Shown here: positions 63,801-64,000 of the stretch, one piece after another
Layout: each line of letters starts with the position of its first letter
Position numbering within the stretch: position 1 is the first letter of the stretch
From: Streptomyces tendae
GTDB taxonomy: Bacteria; Actinomycetota; Actinomycetes; Streptomycetales; Streptomycetaceae
Direction: 5' to 3'
DNA: 64,000 bases
Assembly: GCF_008632955.1 (NCBI RefSeq)
Contig: NZ_CP043960.1
Span: forward strand, 186,001 to 250,000
Notes under the pieces: generated by a model
Database searches by the model: none
What the model was told of the DNA's origin: nothing
The model's input: only the letters and a program-made list of their open reading frames with translations
Made by a program: the position numbers and the translations under genes

Positions 63801-64000
63801 ATGCCGTCGGTGATGGGGCTGCTGGAGGAGCGCGAACGCGTCGCTCGGCAGCGGGTGGATGCTCTCCAGGCCGAGCTGCGGGAAGCGGAGGCGGTGTGGG
63901 AGCGGTTCGTGATTGCCCGTGAGACGGTGGGTGAGGTTCTGGCGGAGCCTCGCGGAAGCGAGGACGTGGCGCCGGTCGTGGTGGCCGGTGAACGGCCGGT
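63801..64000 (+). CDS. Coiled-coil protein, truncated by window end
   Basis: From the ATG at 63801 (GGTGGAGGTG upstream) an uninterrupted frame runs off the window: MPSVMGLLEERERVARQRVD, LQAELREAEAVWERFVIARE. The heptad pattern predicts a coiled coil. Short proteins of this kind lie beside transposases in Streptomyces, but I cannot assign a function. Only the first 66 residues are visible. Confidence 0.55.
   Translation, partial: MPSVMGLLEERERVARQRVDALQAELREAEAVWERFVIARETVGEVLAEPRGSEDVAPVVVAGERP

Overview
High-GC actinobacterial DNA, almost certainly Streptomyces: third-position G/C codon bias, GTG/TTG starts, an AfsR/SARP regulator, secreted CBM13-tagged carbohydrate enzymes, and many IS5/IS701/IS256 remnants typical of a chromosome arm or large plasmid. 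No RNA genes, CRISPR array or replication origin were recognised.

Layout. 1-10.5 kb is a patchwork of small accessory genes: an AhpD-like protein, a truncated pirin, an SDR with a divergent AraC regulator, an acetyltransferase, DUF4240 and SMI1-type genes, and two secreted proteins (ThuA-CBM13 and CBM13-GH18). 10.6-13.0 kb holds two abutting IS elements bounded by CTAG. 13-21 kb carries a toxin-antitoxin pair, a MOSC/flavin reductase/2Fe-2S fusion, decayed hydrolase and thioredoxin genes, a flavin disulfide oxidoreductase and a TetR regulator. 21.8-23.7 kb is a secreted GH30 enzyme, followed by IS256 and IS5 debris to 25.2 kb.

25.2-57.4 kb is a nonribosomal peptide cluster whose exact product I do not recognise. 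A minus-strand run of eleven tightly spaced or overlapping genes (48149 down to 26966) encodes A-PCP, P450, type II thioesterase, carbamoyltransferase, Fe(II)/2OG oxygenase, A-PCP-C, MFS exporter, P450, C-A-PCP-TE, a VioD-like capreomycidine synthase and C-A-PCP. A mainly plus-strand arm adds a VioC-like oxygenase, a PCP-oxygenase fusion, a class V aminotransferase, a stand-alone A protein and a pterin-dependent aromatic hydroxylase, with MbtH and a 2-hydroxyacid dehydrogenase on the minus strand between them. The VioC-like plus VioD-like pair is the textbook route from L-Arg to capreomycidine. Three complete C domains, four A-PCP units and one TE fit a tetrapeptide containing capreomycidine, a P450-hydroxylated residue, possibly a hydroxylated aromatic residue, and a carbamoyl group. 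A LuxR-type orphan regulator (25.2 kb) and a SARP (58.6 kb) flank the cluster.

58-64 kb: a small secreted peptide, the SARP regulator, a methyltransferase, an IS5-type transposase with an internal stop, and the start of a coiled-coil protein cut by the window edge.
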